NCBI GenBank assembly: GCA_017475785.1 | Contig: JAFVEX010000018.1 | Location: 1-25,104, forward strand | Direction of reading: 5' to 3' | Length of the DNA: 25,104 nt | Origin: Eubacterium sp. | GTDB lineage: Bacteria > Bacillota_A > Clostridia > Lachnospirales > Lachnospiraceae | Shown here: positions 24,914 through 25,104 of the stretch, piece after piece | How positions within the stretch are numbered: position 1 is the stretch's first letter | How the letters are laid out: the number at the start of each line of letters is the position of its first letter | Notes under the pieces: model-generated | What the model saw: the letters and a program-made list of their open reading frames with translations, nothing else | Databases searched by the model: none | What the model was told of the DNA's origin: nothing | Made by a program: the position numbers and the translations under genes

Positions 24914-25104
24914 AAAATCAGAGCAGAGCTGTAAGCCGGGTTATGTCTTGTATGATCATCTATCTATGCCCTGCCGTTGCCGGCAGGTTCCTGCGACCCA
25001 CCTGAGAACGTGACGGGCAGCCACATGGTTCTCTGTTTGGTCTTGCTTCGAGTGGGGTTTACAGAGCCTGCCCGGTTACCCGAACAGCGGTGAGCTCTTA
25101 CCTC
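24914..25104 (-). ncRNA. rnpB: RNase P RNA, 3' part (5' end outside the window)
   Basis: Catalytic RNA of RNase P, which trims tRNA 5' leaders. Read on the minus strand from the right edge it shows GGTAAGAGCTCACCGC (the P11-P12 region), AAACCCCACTCGAAGCAAGACC (conserved region IV) and, near the 3' end, GACATAACCCGGCTTACAG (3' strand of the P4 core). These are hallmark conserved blocks of bacterial RNase P RNA. The 5' half with the partner P4 strand lies beyond 25104. The 3' end is placed near the T-run at 24913-24917, with an uncertainty of a few bases. Confidence 0.94.

Noticed and set aside
1..25104. tRNA genes, CRISPR arrays, prophage or defence genes
   Set aside because: Reading both strands, no cloverleaf with intact arms, no regularly spaced repeats, and no integrase, transposase or nuclease-toxin cassettes were found.

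Overview
The window looks like a chromosomal housekeeping segment from an anaerobic, fairly GC-rich Clostridia bacterium, most likely Lachnospiraceae-like. This is inferred from the rnfCDGE gene order, the cmk-ispH-rpsA block, the EF-G2-type GTPase, consensus sigma-A promoters and strong AGGAGG ribosome-binding sites. TAA and TGA both end intact genes, so the standard bacterial code applies. I see no prophage, insertion sequence with a transposase, CRISPR array or defence island.

Layout. (1) 1-3668, minus: the Rnf ferredoxin:NAD+ oxidoreductase operon, read rnfC, rnfD, rnfG, rnfE with 4-nt start/stop overlaps; the next gene lies off the left edge. (2) 3761-5212, plus: a YprB-like RNase H-fold nuclease carrying two in-frame tandem repeats, transcribed divergently from rnf. 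(3) 5218-13082, minus: leuS, an HI0933-type flavoprotein gene, a secreted FN3-like protein gene, cmk, ispH and an rpsA-like S1 protein gene ending in a good terminator. ispH carries a frameshift. (4) 13099-15189, minus: an EF-G2-like GTPase with its own promoter. (5) 15373-17809, plus: tyrA and aroA (aromatic amino acid synthesis), ending in a two-way terminator shared with (6) dapA-dapB, 17838-19505, minus (lysine/diaminopimelate synthesis). (7) 19727-21547, plus: typA, divergent from dapA with interlocking promoters, followed by a long-stem repeat terminator. (8) 21694-25104, minus: the 3' part of the RNase P RNA gene (5' end outside the window), then maf, a RelQ-like alarmone synthetase gene and a dnaK paralogue broken by an in-frame TGA.

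How the genes work together: Rnf couples ferredoxin oxidation to NAD+ reduction and ion pumping. Much of the rest serves translation and its control (leuS, rpsA, EF-G2, typA, rnpB, relQ). The remainder covers nucleotide, isoprenoid, aromatic and lysine precursors.

I did not find a convincing new multi-gene system. The main oddities are two interrupted housekeeping-type genes (ispH frameshift, dnaK nonsense codon), the repeat-expanded nuclease, the repeat block after typA, a secreted FN3 protein inserted in a housekeeping operon beside unexplained inverted repeats, and a degenerate G4 motif in the EF-G homologue.
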